From contig JBAZPX010000016.1 in NCBI GenBank assembly GCA_041645555.1, positions 1 through 21,983 of the forward strand: a stretch of DNA of 21,983 nt, read 5' to 3'. This DNA is from JAQTRU01 sp041645555. GTDB lineage: Bacteria; Patescibacteriota; Patescibacteriia; Patescibacteriales; JAQTRU01. Position 1 is the first letter of the stretch. Every line of letters starts with the position of its first letter. The notes beneath the pieces were generated by a model, which did no database searches, had not been told where the DNA came from, and saw only the letters and a list, made by a program, of their open reading frames with translations. Positions 13,604-20,470 of the stretch are shown here, in pieces. The translations under genes and the position numbers were made by a program.

Positions 13604-14974
13604 TTATTTCTGTGCGACACTATACCAATCAATTTTACGCGACACCAGCATAACCAGCGATAAGATCGCCAGCAACCCAAGCGAGCCGACCAGCAAAGAA
13701 TAATCCTCCAACTGCAATATCACGAATATAAATCCATAAACAAAAACAAGAATCAGCGCCTCCAGTAAGGCTGGGTGCCACGCCCTGAAGATTGATTTTG
13801 AGTACAAGGTAATCAAACCGATAATTGTCAGGGCTGACAAGAGATACGCGATTTTAAAGCCGAGATATTCGGAAATCGATAACAACAAAAGATAGAATAA
13901 AGCCAGGGCTAAACCGATCAAAATATATTGCAAAGGATGCACGCGCACACCGCGCATCGCTTCGTAAAAAAATAGCACTAGAAAGGTCAGGGATAAAAGC
14001 ATGATCGCATATTTCAGGGCTCGGACGGTTTCCTGATATTCATCGGCTAGAACCAACAAGCGTACGCCGAAATCGCTTTGATTGATAGCACCCGCCCGGG
14101 AAGTAGCCGGCATCTTTTCACTATAGTCAGGCTGCATTATTGGTTCAACCGCGCCTAAATGGCCTAAGAATTTTTGTGGAAAACTGCGATTGAGTTCCGA
14201 GACTTTCCACGCAGCCGTAAAACCGGCTTCGTTGATCATATGGCTTTCCGGCAAAAAAGAGCCCTGAAAGCTCGGGTCAGACCAAGCAGAGCTTAACTCA
14301 ACTTGGGTGCTGCGCCCTAAAGGAGAGAAATAAATATCCCGGCTGCCGTTAAGCGACAGGGTAATCTTAAAATTTTGGCTGTCATTATTATTTTGACTTA
14401 AATCGATATCGGCATTAATTCCCATTGCCACCACGTCATTCGTTTTTACTCCCGGATTAAATGCCTGCTTTTTATTCCCCCATTCCAAATCAAGATTGTC
14501 TTTAATGCCGCGCGTATCAGGAATGCCCAAAGTCACAAAGGCTTGCTTATACAAAATATCATCTTTCGCAATATCCCACTTGGAAAAATCCGGAGCCAAA
14601 AACCGGCCGCTGATTTCCAGATTCGCGTTATACACTACCACCTCATAAATTCCCCGCTTGCGTTTTTCCGGATTAATCATTCCCTTAACATTCAATTCCT
14701 CGGGCAAAAAATGGGCGTAGCGGACAGTCTCGTCAGTAACCGTTCCCTCACCGGTAGCCCGTTCAACCTTATCTTTATATGGTATTGATAATATCGGACC
14801 GGTTATTGTCTGCTCGTTTCCCCATTTACCGCTTACTTCTCGGAAAGCTTCGTCCTGGCGGCTTTCCCGCTCATTAGCCAAAAAAGCGATCATACCGATC
14901 GGGATCATCAGGATCGCGATCAAAAAACCGATCACAAATAATTTTAAAGACAAAGATGATTTGATGTTTTGCAT
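13604..14974 (-). CDS. creD: CreD family inner-membrane protein
   Basis: The product has 456 residues from ATG 14974. The frame stays open to 15049, but the extra 25 residues would translate a repeat carrying a tRNA-Gln end, so they are unlikely to be real. The layout is that of CreD: TM1 at about 12-33, a large extracytoplasmic domain starting with the conserved RxxxxxxAxxEVSxxWGxxQxxxGPxLxxPY pattern, then about five or six membrane segments packed in the last 130 residues. The length is close to E. coli CreD (about 450). In E. coli, creD belongs to the CreBC regulon, affects envelope properties and gives colicin E2 tolerance; its molecular activity is unknown. No creBC genes are visible here. 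Confidence 0.9.
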   Translation of the reverse strand: MQNIKSSLSLKLFVIGFLIAILMIPIGMIAFLANERESRQDEAFREVSGKWGNEQTITGPILSIPYKDKVERATGEGTVTDETVRYAHFLPEELNVKGMINPEKRKRGIYEVVVYNANLEISGRFLAPDFSKWDIAKDDILYKQAFVTLGIPDTRGIKDNLDLEWGNKKQAFNPGVKTNDVVAMGINADIDLSQNNNDSQNFKITLSLNGSRDIYFSPLGRSTQVELSSAWSDPSFQGSFLPESHMINEAGFTAAWKVSELNRSFPQKFLGHLGAVEPIMQPDYSEKMPATSRAGAINQSDFGVRLLVLADEYQETVRALKYAIMLLSLTFLVLFFYEAMRGVRVHPLQYILIGLALALFYLLLLSISEYLGFKIAYLLSALTIIGLITLYSKSIFRAWHPALLEALILVFVYGFIFVILQLEDYSLLVGSLGLLAILSLVMLVSRKIDWYSVAQK

Positions 14975-15021
14975 ATATTTTTTTCTTAGTATTATTGCTT
15001 TTACCTTAGCACTTTTATTTT

Positions 15022-15036
15022 TGTGCTCGGGGACAG
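15022..15036. repeat. Copy of the tRNA-Gln 3' end (copy E)
   Basis: The 15 bases TGTGCTCGGGGACAG are identical to 15235-15249, which span the last 11 bases of tRNA-Gln and 4 bases of its trailer. This copy lies about 213 bp downstream of the tRNA in the direction of tRNA transcription. Confidence 0.75.
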
Positions 15037-15050
15037 CCTGTCTCGCCAAC

Positions 15051-15130
15051 CCCGCTAAGCGGGATTGACTTCAGCGAGGCGGGGGATTCGTCAGGTCATC
15101 CGACCTGACGCCAAGTCGAATGACTTGGCG
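15051..15130. repeat. Three short perfect hairpins near tRNA-Gln
   Basis: CCCGC/GCGGG with loop TAA (15051-15063), GTCAGGTC/GACCTGAC with loop ATCC (15090-15109) and CGCCAAGTC/GACTTGGCG with loop GAAT (15109-15130). The last two share one base. The design matches the hairpins at 131-259 and 20319-20334. Confidence 0.75.
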
Positions 15131-15132
15131 AA

Positions 15133-15247
15133 GACTCCTCGGTGCCGATTCAGTCCTAACGGCCTTACGGGGAGAGGTTCTCGCCGCACCCCACAAACTC
15201 ATAAAGTTTCGCCCCAAGTTGGGTCTAAATTTTCTGTGCTCGGGGAC
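15133..15247. repeat. Dispersed repeat, copy C, joined to tRNA-Gln
   Basis: CTCCTCGGTGCCGATTCAGT and CCTAACGGCCTTACGGGG form the head. GCACCCCACAAACTCATAAAG is a diverged tail, and TGTGCTCGGGG is the end that runs into the tRNA. Because here the end is part of a working tRNA gene, copy C is a good candidate for the source of copies A, B/D and E. Confidence 0.65.
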
Positions 15248-15309
15248 AGGGATTCGAACCCCGATTGACTGGACCAAAACCAGCTGTCCTACCATTAGAC
15301 GATCCCCGA
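15239..15309 (-). tRNA. tRNA-Gln(TTG)
   Basis: The minus strand folds as a full cloverleaf: acceptor TCGGGGA/TCCCCGA, D stem GTCT/GGAC, anticodon stem GCTGG/CCAGT around TTTTGGT (anticodon TTG), a 4-nt variable loop, and T stem CGGGG/CCCTG with the normal loop TTCGAAT. The discriminator is G and CCA is not encoded (CAC follows). Dispersed repeat copy C begins directly at its 3' end. Confidence 0.96.
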
Positions 15310-15376
15310 ATTTAAAAACCACCTTAACGGCGGTTATTTTTATAATAATATAAAATTGTTCAAAAGTAAACCCCGT

Positions 15377-15551
15377 TGTCATTGCGAGGAGCTCAAGCGA
15401 CGAAGCAATCTCACGAACAACTAGAATGGTATAAAAGAAAAAAACGCGATTAAGTTAATAAAAATAATTAATCAAAAGTGGTGATATTTAAGCGAAAATT
15501 TTAGTTCGTTAGATTGCTTCGTCCCGCCAGCGGGCGGGACTCGCAATGACA
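15377..15551. mobile_element. MITE-like element with inverted ends
   Basis: The left end TGTCATTGCGAG...GACGAAGCAATCT...ACGAAC (15377-15418) is repeated inverted at 15504-15551. Both share the 12-bp outer and 13-bp inner blocks but differ in the segment between them; on the right this is a perfect 8-bp hairpin GTCCCGCC/GGCGGGAC with loop AGCG (15521-15540). The AT-rich centre has no ORF. Repeats built on CATTGCGAG and GAAGCAATCT are widespread in bacteria, so this looks like a non-autonomous element of that kind. Confidence 0.75.
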
Positions 15552-15582
15552 GGAGTATTGCGGGAATGACAGGGTAAAGTTT

Positions 15583-17385
15583 TTATTTTCCTTTTTCTTC
15601 TTTTCTCGTTGCTCTGGTCCTTTCTATATCTGTCAGATATTTTTTCCTTAAGCGGATGCTCTTGGGAGTAATTTCCAGGTATTCGTCATTATTCATTATA
15701 CTCATGCCTCTTTCTAAATCTAATTCAAGAGGCGGAGTCAGGCGGATGGCCTCGTCGGCTCCGGACGCCCGCATATTGGTCAGGCGCTTTCCTTTTATCG
15801 GGTTGACGCTCAAGTCATTGCCTTTGGCGACATTGCCAACCACCATGCCTTCGTAAACTTCGGTGTTGGCTTTTATATAGAGAGTTCCCCGGTTTTGCAG
15901 ATTATAAAGGGAAAAGCCCAAGGCTTTGCCGGTGGCCATGGAAACCATGGAACCGACTTCCTTTTTTTCAATTTCGCCGACATAGGGCCTAAAGCCGATA
16001 ACGCGGGCATACAAGATGCCTTCGCCGCGGGTATCAACCACAAAATCGTTCCGATAGCCTAAGAGGCCGCGGGTCGGAATCTCAAAAATTATTTTTTTAT
16101 TTCCGTGTTCCGTCTTCATCTCAACCATAAGGCCCCGGCGTTTTGACATTTTTTCTATAACCGTTCCCGACATGGCTTCCGGAACAATAACGGTCGCTTC
16201 TTCAAAAGGCTCCATTTTTACGTTATTTTCTTTTTTTATAATCACGTGCGGCTGGGAAATCTGCAGCTCATAGCCTTCCCGGCGCATATTTTCCAAAAAA
16301 ATAGCGACATGCATTTCTCCCCGGCCGTAAACTTTGTAATAATCGGAAGGAGAAAAATCAATTTTCAGGCCGACATTAACTTCAAGTTCTTTTTCCAATC
16401 TTTCTTTAATCTGGCGGTTAGTGACGAATTTTCCTTCTTTGCCTGCGAAGGGCGAGTTGTTAACTAAAAAATTAAGCGAGATTGTCGGCTCGTCTATATT
16501 TATGGCCGGCAAAGCTTCCTGGCTTTCGTCTTCGCAGACCGTTTCCCCGATAAAGATATCGGGCAAACCGGCAAACATAACAATATCTCCGGCTGCCGCC
16601 TCTTGCACCTCTTTTCTGGTTAAGCCTTCAAAAGTAAATAGTTTGGTTATTTTTCCTTTTCTGGTTTCGCCTTTGGCGTTTTTTACAATTACGTTTTGTC
16701 CGAAAGAAATTTTTCCTTCATAAACCCTGGTGATAGCTAACCGGCCGAGAAAATTATCATAAGCGAGATTAAAAGGCTGGGAGCGCAGAGGTTTATTTTC
16801 CGCTTCTTCGCTGGAGGCAACAGGCACTTTTTCCAGGATAGTTTCTAAGAGGGGAGTTAAGTCCTTGGAATCGTCTGTCAATTTTTTCTTCGCGATGCCT
16901 TCGCGGGCAATAGTGTAAATAGTAGAAAAATTCAGCTGTTCATCGTTAGCGCCAAGGTCAAGAAACAGCTCGTAAACCATTTCATGCGCTTCCTCGGGGC
17001 GCGCGGCCGGTTTGTCTATCTTATTTAAAACTACAATCGGCTTTAAGCCCAGCTCCAAAGATTTTTTCAAAACGAATTTTGTCTGGGGCATCGGCCCTTC
17101 CTGGGCGTCAACCACCAAAATTACGGAGTCGATGGAACGCAAAACCCGCTCAACTTCAGAACCGAAGTCGGCGTGTCCGGGAGTATCCACTATATTTATT
17201 TTAGTATTTTTAAAATAAACAGAAGTGTTTTTTGAATAGATTGTTATGCCCCGCTCTTTTTCCAAATCGTTGCTGTCCATGCTTACCCCTTCTTCTGACA
17301 TGCCGGTTTGGCGCATCAAAGCGTCGGTTAAAGCAGTTTTGCCGTGGTCAACATGAGCGATAATGGCGATATTTCTTATTTCCAT
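15583..17385 (-). CDS. typA: Ribosome-associated translational GTPase TypA/BipA
   Basis: The product has 600 residues, the usual TypA length. GTPase motifs are clear: G1 AHVDHGKT at 10-17, G2 RGITI at 45-49, G3 DTPGH at 67-71 and G4 NKID at 121-124. The middle holds the beta-barrel domain 2 and EF-G-like domains, and the C-terminal TypA-specific part includes ATGKALGFSLYNLQNRGTLYI and the final LRKKYLTDIERTRATRKEE. TypA binds the ribosome and supports 50S assembly and growth under stress such as cold. A consensus promoter and a leader hairpin lie upstream. The gene stands alone on its strand between the MITE-like element and the RAYT. No terminator was seen between its stop and the element. 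Confidence 0.97.
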   Translation of the reverse strand: MEIRNIAIIAHVDHGKTALTDALMRQTGMSEEGVSMDSNDLEKERGITIYSKNTSVYFKNTKINIVDTPGHADFGSEVERVLRSIDSVILVVDAQEGPMPQTKFVLKKSLELGLKPIVVLNKIDKPAARPEEAHEMVYELFLDLGANDEQLNFSTIYTIAREGIAKKKLTDDSKDLTPLLETILEKVPVASSEEAENKPLRSQPFNLAYDNFLGRLAITRVYEGKISFGQNVIVKNAKGETRKGKITKLFTFEGLTRKEVQEAAAGDIVMFAGLPDIFIGETVCEDESQEALPAINIDEPTISLNFLVNNSPFAGKEGKFVTNRQIKERLEKELEVNVGLKIDFSPSDYYKVYGRGEMHVAIFLENMRREGYELQISQPHVIIKKENNVKMEPFEEATVIVPEAMSGTVIEKMSKRRGLMVEMKTEHGNKKIIFEIPTRGLLGYRNDFVVDTRGEGILYARVIGFRPYVGEIEKKEVGSMVSMATGKALGFSLYNLQNRGTLYIKANTEVYEGMVVGNVAKGNDLSVNPIKGKRLTNMRASGADEAIRLTPPLELDLERGMSIMNNDEYLEITPKSIRLRKKYLTDIERTRATRKEEKGK

Positions 17386-17394
17386 ATTTTCGTG

Positions 17395-17423
17395 AAAAAT
17401 TAAAACCGCTTCCGAGAAAGCGG
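17395..17423 (-). promoter_or_regulatory. Terminator-like hairpin in the typA leader
   Basis: On the minus strand, CCGCTT/AAGCGG (17406-17423) with loop TCTCGG is followed by TTTTAATTTTT. It lies after the promoter and before the ATG, so it looks like an attenuator rather than a gene-end terminator. Confidence 0.5.
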
Positions 17424-17447
17424 ACCGGGGGTTTTTACCTATCTATA

Positions 17448-17476
17448 TTAATACTACGTTTATAGAAAAATGTCAA
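17448..17476 (-). promoter_or_regulatory. Promoter of typA
   Basis: On the minus strand, TTGACA (17471-17476) and TATTAA (17448-17453) are exactly 17 nt apart. The expected start near 17441 gives a leader of about 56 nt. Confidence 0.75.
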
Positions 17477-17550
17477 ATATTCTCCGCAATTTATTTTAAA
17501 AAGAAAATTTTTTTAAGAAAGCGCTTTGGACCATAACTGGCGATTTTCGT

Positions 17551-17579
17551 TTGCCTCGCCGGCTGAAGCGGGCTATAAT
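17551..17579 (+). promoter_or_regulatory. Promoter of the RAYT, probably leaderless
   Basis: TTGCCT (17551-17556) and TATAAT (17574-17579) have a 17-nt spacer. The predicted start is at or next to the ATG at 17587, so the mRNA would have no leader. Confidence 0.6.
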
Positions 17580-17586
17580 TAATTAC

Positions 17587-18186
17587 ATGACGTTATATAA
17601 AAATATTTATCGCGTTAAATCAACCCGCCACCCAGATTGGAATTATGCAGATGACGGAATGTATTTTATCACCATTTGCACGAAGGATAAACAGGAATTT
17701 TTTGGCAAAATTAATAAGGAAGAAATGTTTTTAAATAATATCGGCAAGATTTCTAATAAAATTTGGCTGGAAATTCCCAAATATTTTTCAAATGTAATTT
17801 TAGACGAATATATTATAATGCCGAATCATGTCCACGGCGTTATTTCCATTTGTAATGACGGTAGAGACGCGATTAATCGCGTTCCCATGGGGAATGGTCC
17901 GGTTAATGGTAGAGACGCGATTAATCGCGTCTCTACGGGGGGAATTACCGGCAGACATAATCCGATGGGTAAAGAATCGTTAGGCGAAATAATTCGTTGG
18001 TACAAGGGGCGATGTTCGTTTGAAATAAAAAAATTATTACCCAATGTTAATTTTGCCTGGCAATCCAGATTTTATGATCATATAATACGTAATGAAAAAT
18101 CGTTAAATAAAATCCGTGAATACATTGCTAATAATCCGTTAAAATGGTCATTAGATAGAAATAATCCGGAAAATTTATATATGTAA
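17587..18186 (+). CDS. REP-associated tyrosine transposase (RAYT, Y1/HUH family)
   Basis: The product has 199 residues from ATG 17587 (the frame also opens at TTG 17551, which overlaps the promoter). The HUH motif is in MPNHVHGV (His81, His83), and the catalytic tyrosine is probably Tyr163 in FYDHIIRNEKSL; the C-terminal IREYIANNPLKW is typical of RAYTs. Such enzymes cut single-stranded DNA at REP hairpins and are domesticated relatives of IS200/IS605 transposases. Between the HUH and Tyr motifs there is an unusual segment, GRDAINRV twice (92-115), encoded by palindromic repeats. Inverted repeats follow the gene at 18210-18301. The gene lies between typA and mrdA, whose orientations diverge. 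Confidence 0.9.
   Translation: MTLYKNIYRVKSTRHPDWNYADDGMYFITICTKDKQEFFGKINKEEMFLNNIGKISNKIWLEIPKYFSNVILDEYIIMPNHVHGVISICNDGRDAINRVPMGNGPVNGRDAINRVSTGGITGRHNPMGKESLGEIIRWYKGRCSFEIKKLLPNVNFAWQSRFYDHIIRNEKSLNKIREYIANNPLKWSLDRNNPENLYM
17860..17936. repeat. Palindromic repeats inside the RAYT gene
   Basis: The 23-bp unit starting GGTAGAGACGCGATTAATCG occurs at 17860-17882 and 17908-17930. In the second copy the sequence continues to a perfect 28-bp palindrome (17909-17936) whose half is GTAGAGACGCGATT. Both copies are in frame and encode GRDAINRV. The right arm of copy 1 is replaced by a different small palindrome, TTCCCATGGGGAA. Palindromes built on GTAGAGACGCGAT are, to my knowledge, dispersed repeats in several phyla. 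Confidence 0.85.
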
Positions 18187-18209
18187 TTATTTAATTTAAA
18201 TAATATGAA

Positions 18210-18301
18210 CCCCGTTAGAAATTTGGCTAAAAATAGTGATAATATTTCTAACAGGGCTAGAATTTGGTTAGCCAGAAAGAATAACGAAATTTTTAACGGG
18301 G
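18210..18301. repeat. REP-like nested inverted repeats after the RAYT
   Basis: Outer arms CCCCGTTAGAAATTT (18210-18224) and AAATTTTTAACGGGG (18287-18301) pair at 14 of 15 positions. Inner arms TGGCTAA (18224-18230) and TTAGCCA (18268-18274) pair perfectly. GTTAGAAAT (18214-18222) can instead pair with ATTTCTAAC (18244-18252), so two folds compete. The place and form fit a RAYT substrate. Confidence 0.7.
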
Positions 18302-18331
18302 GGGATATCTAGAGAATGAAAAAGTATTATT

Positions 18332-20314
18332 ATGGAGAAAGAAAATAAAAAGATTTTTAACGGGGTGAAATTGAAGAAAAAAACAGAGAAAAATGACCCG
18401 TTTGTAATAAAATCAGGGAGGTTCGGGCAGGTAAGGGGTTTTTCCTACCGCCTGGGCTGGACCGAAGATTCTTTTACTCCGGGCGGCGGGGACAAAGAAA
18501 CCGTCGGCCGGACTTTTGATTTTTCCAAATTAAGGCCGATAGGCGTTTTTATTATTCTGGCTTTGGCGATTTTAGTCGGCCGGTCGGCCTGGCTGCAGAT
18601 TGTCAAAGGCGATTATTATTATTCTTTGGCCGAAGGCAACCGCATCCGCATTGAAAGGCTTGAGCCGAAACGGGGAATAATTTATGACCGGAACCTAAAT
18701 CCTTTAGTGAGGAACGTCGCCAATTCTTTGCTTTATCTCATGCCGATTGACCTGCCCAAAAACGAAGGAGACAAAAATAAAATTATCGAAGAGATAAGCG
18801 GAATTTTATCCGACCTGCCGGCCGAGGAAATAAAAAACAAACTGGCAAAAATTAAAATTGGCACGCTTGACTCTTATCAGCCGCTGTTTATCGCTGATAA
18901 TATCCCTTATGAAAAAGCTATGCTTCTTTATTTAAAATCCGCCAATCTGCCTGGCGTATTTTTAACTGATAAAACCCGGCGGGAATATGACTTATCCGCT
19001 TCTTCCTTGTCTCATGTTTTGGGCTATACCGGCAAAATCAATGAAAAGGAACTGGAAAAATCAGGGGATGAATATTTGCCGATTGATTATATCGGCAAAA
19101 CCGGAATTGAATATTTTTGGGAGAACGAATTAAAAGGAGAAAGCGGGAAAAAATATATTGAAGTTGACGCTTTGGGCAAGGAGAAAAAAATTATCAGCCA
19201 GTCAAAAACGAATGACGGGCATAACCTGGTTTTATCTTTAAATTTGGGACTGCAGAAAAAATTAGAGGAAGTTATGGCGGCTTATCTTAAAAAATTAAAT
19301 CTTAACAAAGCGGCCGCCGTGATTATGGACCCCAATAACGGGGAGATCCTGGCTTTAGCCAGTTTTCCCGTTTATGACAGCAATAAATTCGCCAAAGGGA
19401 TTTCTCCCGAAGAATATGAGGCCCTTCTTAATTCGCCCGATAACCCGTTGTTTGACCGCGTTATCAGCGGCGAATATCCTTCAGGGTCAACCATAAAGCC
19501 GGTGATTGCCGCGGCGGCTTTACAGGAAAAAATTATAAACGAGCACACCAGCTTTTTAAGCGTCGGCGGAATAAGAATCGGCCAGTGGTTTTTCCCGGAC
19601 TGGAAAGCCGGCGGGCACGGCTTAACTGACGTGCGCAAAGCCCTGGCTCAGTCAGTCAATACTTTTTTTTATTATATCGGCGGAGGTTTTGAAGATTTTT
19701 TTGGTTTAGGCGTGGAAAGGATAGTTAATTATGCTAAGCAGTTTGGTTTAGGCGCCCAGACCGGAGTTGATTTGGCCGGGGAAGCGTCCGGATTTTTGCC
19801 CACGGAAGAATGGAAAGAAAAAACCAAAGGCGAGCAGTGGTATATCGGCGACACTTATCATCTGGCCATCGGGCAGGGCGATCTCTTAGTCACCCCGTTG
19901 CAGGTCGCCAATTACACTTCGGTTTTTGCCAACGGCGGCAATCTTTATCGTCCGCATCTTGTAAAAGAAGTCCTTACCAGCGACGATAAATTAGTGAGAG
20001 ACGTTGAAACCGCGCCTGTAAGAAGTAATTTTATTGACCCTTACAATATTGAAGTTGTGCGCCAGGGTATGCGCGAGACGGTAACTTCCGGCAGCGCGGC
20101 CAGCTTAGGGTCTTTGCCCGTGACCATGGCCGGCAAAACCGGCAGCGCCCAATGGTCAACGAAAGAAAAAACTCATGCTTGGTTTACCGGGTTTGCCCCT
20201 TATGAAAAGCCGGAAATTGTTATTACGGTTTTAGTTGAGCAAGGCGGAGAGGGCAGCGACGTGGCCGTGCCGATTACCCGGGAAGTGCTGGGGTGGTATT
20301 TTGGTAACAAGTAA
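18332..20314 (+). CDS. mrdA: Penicillin-binding protein 2 (elongation transpeptidase)
   Basis: The product has 660 residues. An N-terminal basic cytoplasmic tail of about 68 residues is longer than usual; one membrane anchor lies at about 70-90 (IGVFIILALAILVGRSAWLQI). The PBP dimerisation region follows, with RGIIYDRNLNPLVRN at 114-128 and YIGKTGIEYFWENELKG near 253-269. The transpeptidase domain has SxxK as STIK at 386-389, SxN as SVN at 441-443 and KTG at 602-604. PBP2 crosslinks peptidoglycan for side-wall growth together with RodA, which is not in the window. The gene starts 30 nt after a REP-like repeat, and its codons 8-12 repeat 13 bp of that element. There is no clear Shine-Dalgarno site. 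A small palindrome, not a terminator, follows. Confidence 0.93.
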   Translation: MEKENKKIFNGVKLKKKTEKNDPFVIKSGRFGQVRGFSYRLGWTEDSFTPGGGDKETVGRTFDFSKLRPIGVFIILALAILVGRSAWLQIVKGDYYYSLAEGNRIRIERLEPKRGIIYDRNLNPLVRNVANSLLYLMPIDLPKNEGDKNKIIEEISGILSDLPAEEIKNKLAKIKIGTLDSYQPLFIADNIPYEKAMLLYLKSANLPGVFLTDKTRREYDLSASSLSHVLGYTGKINEKELEKSGDEYLPIDYIGKTGIEYFWENELKGESGKKYIEVDALGKEKKIISQSKTNDGHNLVLSLNLGLQKKLEEVMAAYLKKLNLNKAAAVIMDPNNGEILALASFPVYDSNKFAKGISPEEYEALLNSPDNPLFDRVISGEYPSGSTIKPVIAAAALQEKIINEHTSFLSVGGIRIGQWFFPDWKAGGHGLTDVRKALAQSVNTFFYYIGGGFEDFFGLGVERIVNYAKQFGLGAQTGVDLAGEASGFLPTEEWKEKTKGEQWYIGDTYHLAIGQGDLLVTPLQVANYTSVFANGGNLYRPHLVKEVLTSDDKLVRDVETAPVRSNFIDPYNIEVVRQGMRETVTSGSAASLGSLPVTMAGKTGSAQWSTKEKTHAWFTGFAPYEKPEIVITVLVEQGGEGSDVAVPITREVLGWYFGNK

Positions 20315-20318
20315 CAGT

Positions 20319-20334
20319 CCTGCCTACCGGCAGG
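20319..20334. repeat. Short tetraloop palindrome after mrdA
   Basis: CCTGCC/GGCAGG with loop TACC starts 4 nt past the mrdA stop. It has no T-tract, so it is more likely one of the dispersed short hairpins than a terminator. Confidence 0.65.
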
Positions 20335-20374
20335 CAGATAACAGTTGACAATTAACAAGTAGCATAGTCGCTGC

Positions 20375-20403
20375 TTGATTTTTTTTAAAAAATGTGTTAG
20401 ATT
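20375..20403 (+). promoter_or_regulatory. Probable promoter of guaB
   Basis: TTGATT (20375-20380) and TAGATT (20398-20403) are 17 nt apart, with an AT-only stretch in the spacer. The leader of about 60 nt ends in GGAGGG, 5 nt before the ATG. A perfect TTGACA at 20345 has no fitting -10. Confidence 0.5.
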
Positions 20404-20470
20404 AATTTAATACAAAAAACGTTCTTTCGACAACAAACTCAAACTGAATGATAAAAACTGGAGGGAAGCT

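Noticed and set aside
14975..15049. N-terminal extension of CreD by 25 residues
   Set aside because: The extension translates a repeat carrying the tRNA-Gln end; the ATG at 14974 gives the normal family start ahead of TM1.
15051..15130. CRISPR array
   Set aside because: The hairpins have different sequences and no equal spacers; no direct repeat of CRISPR length with regular spacing was found anywhere in the window.
15065..15382. Open frames in both directions over tRNA-Gln and repeat copy C
   Set aside because: They translate the tRNA and hairpins; no ribosome-binding site and no protein-like pattern.
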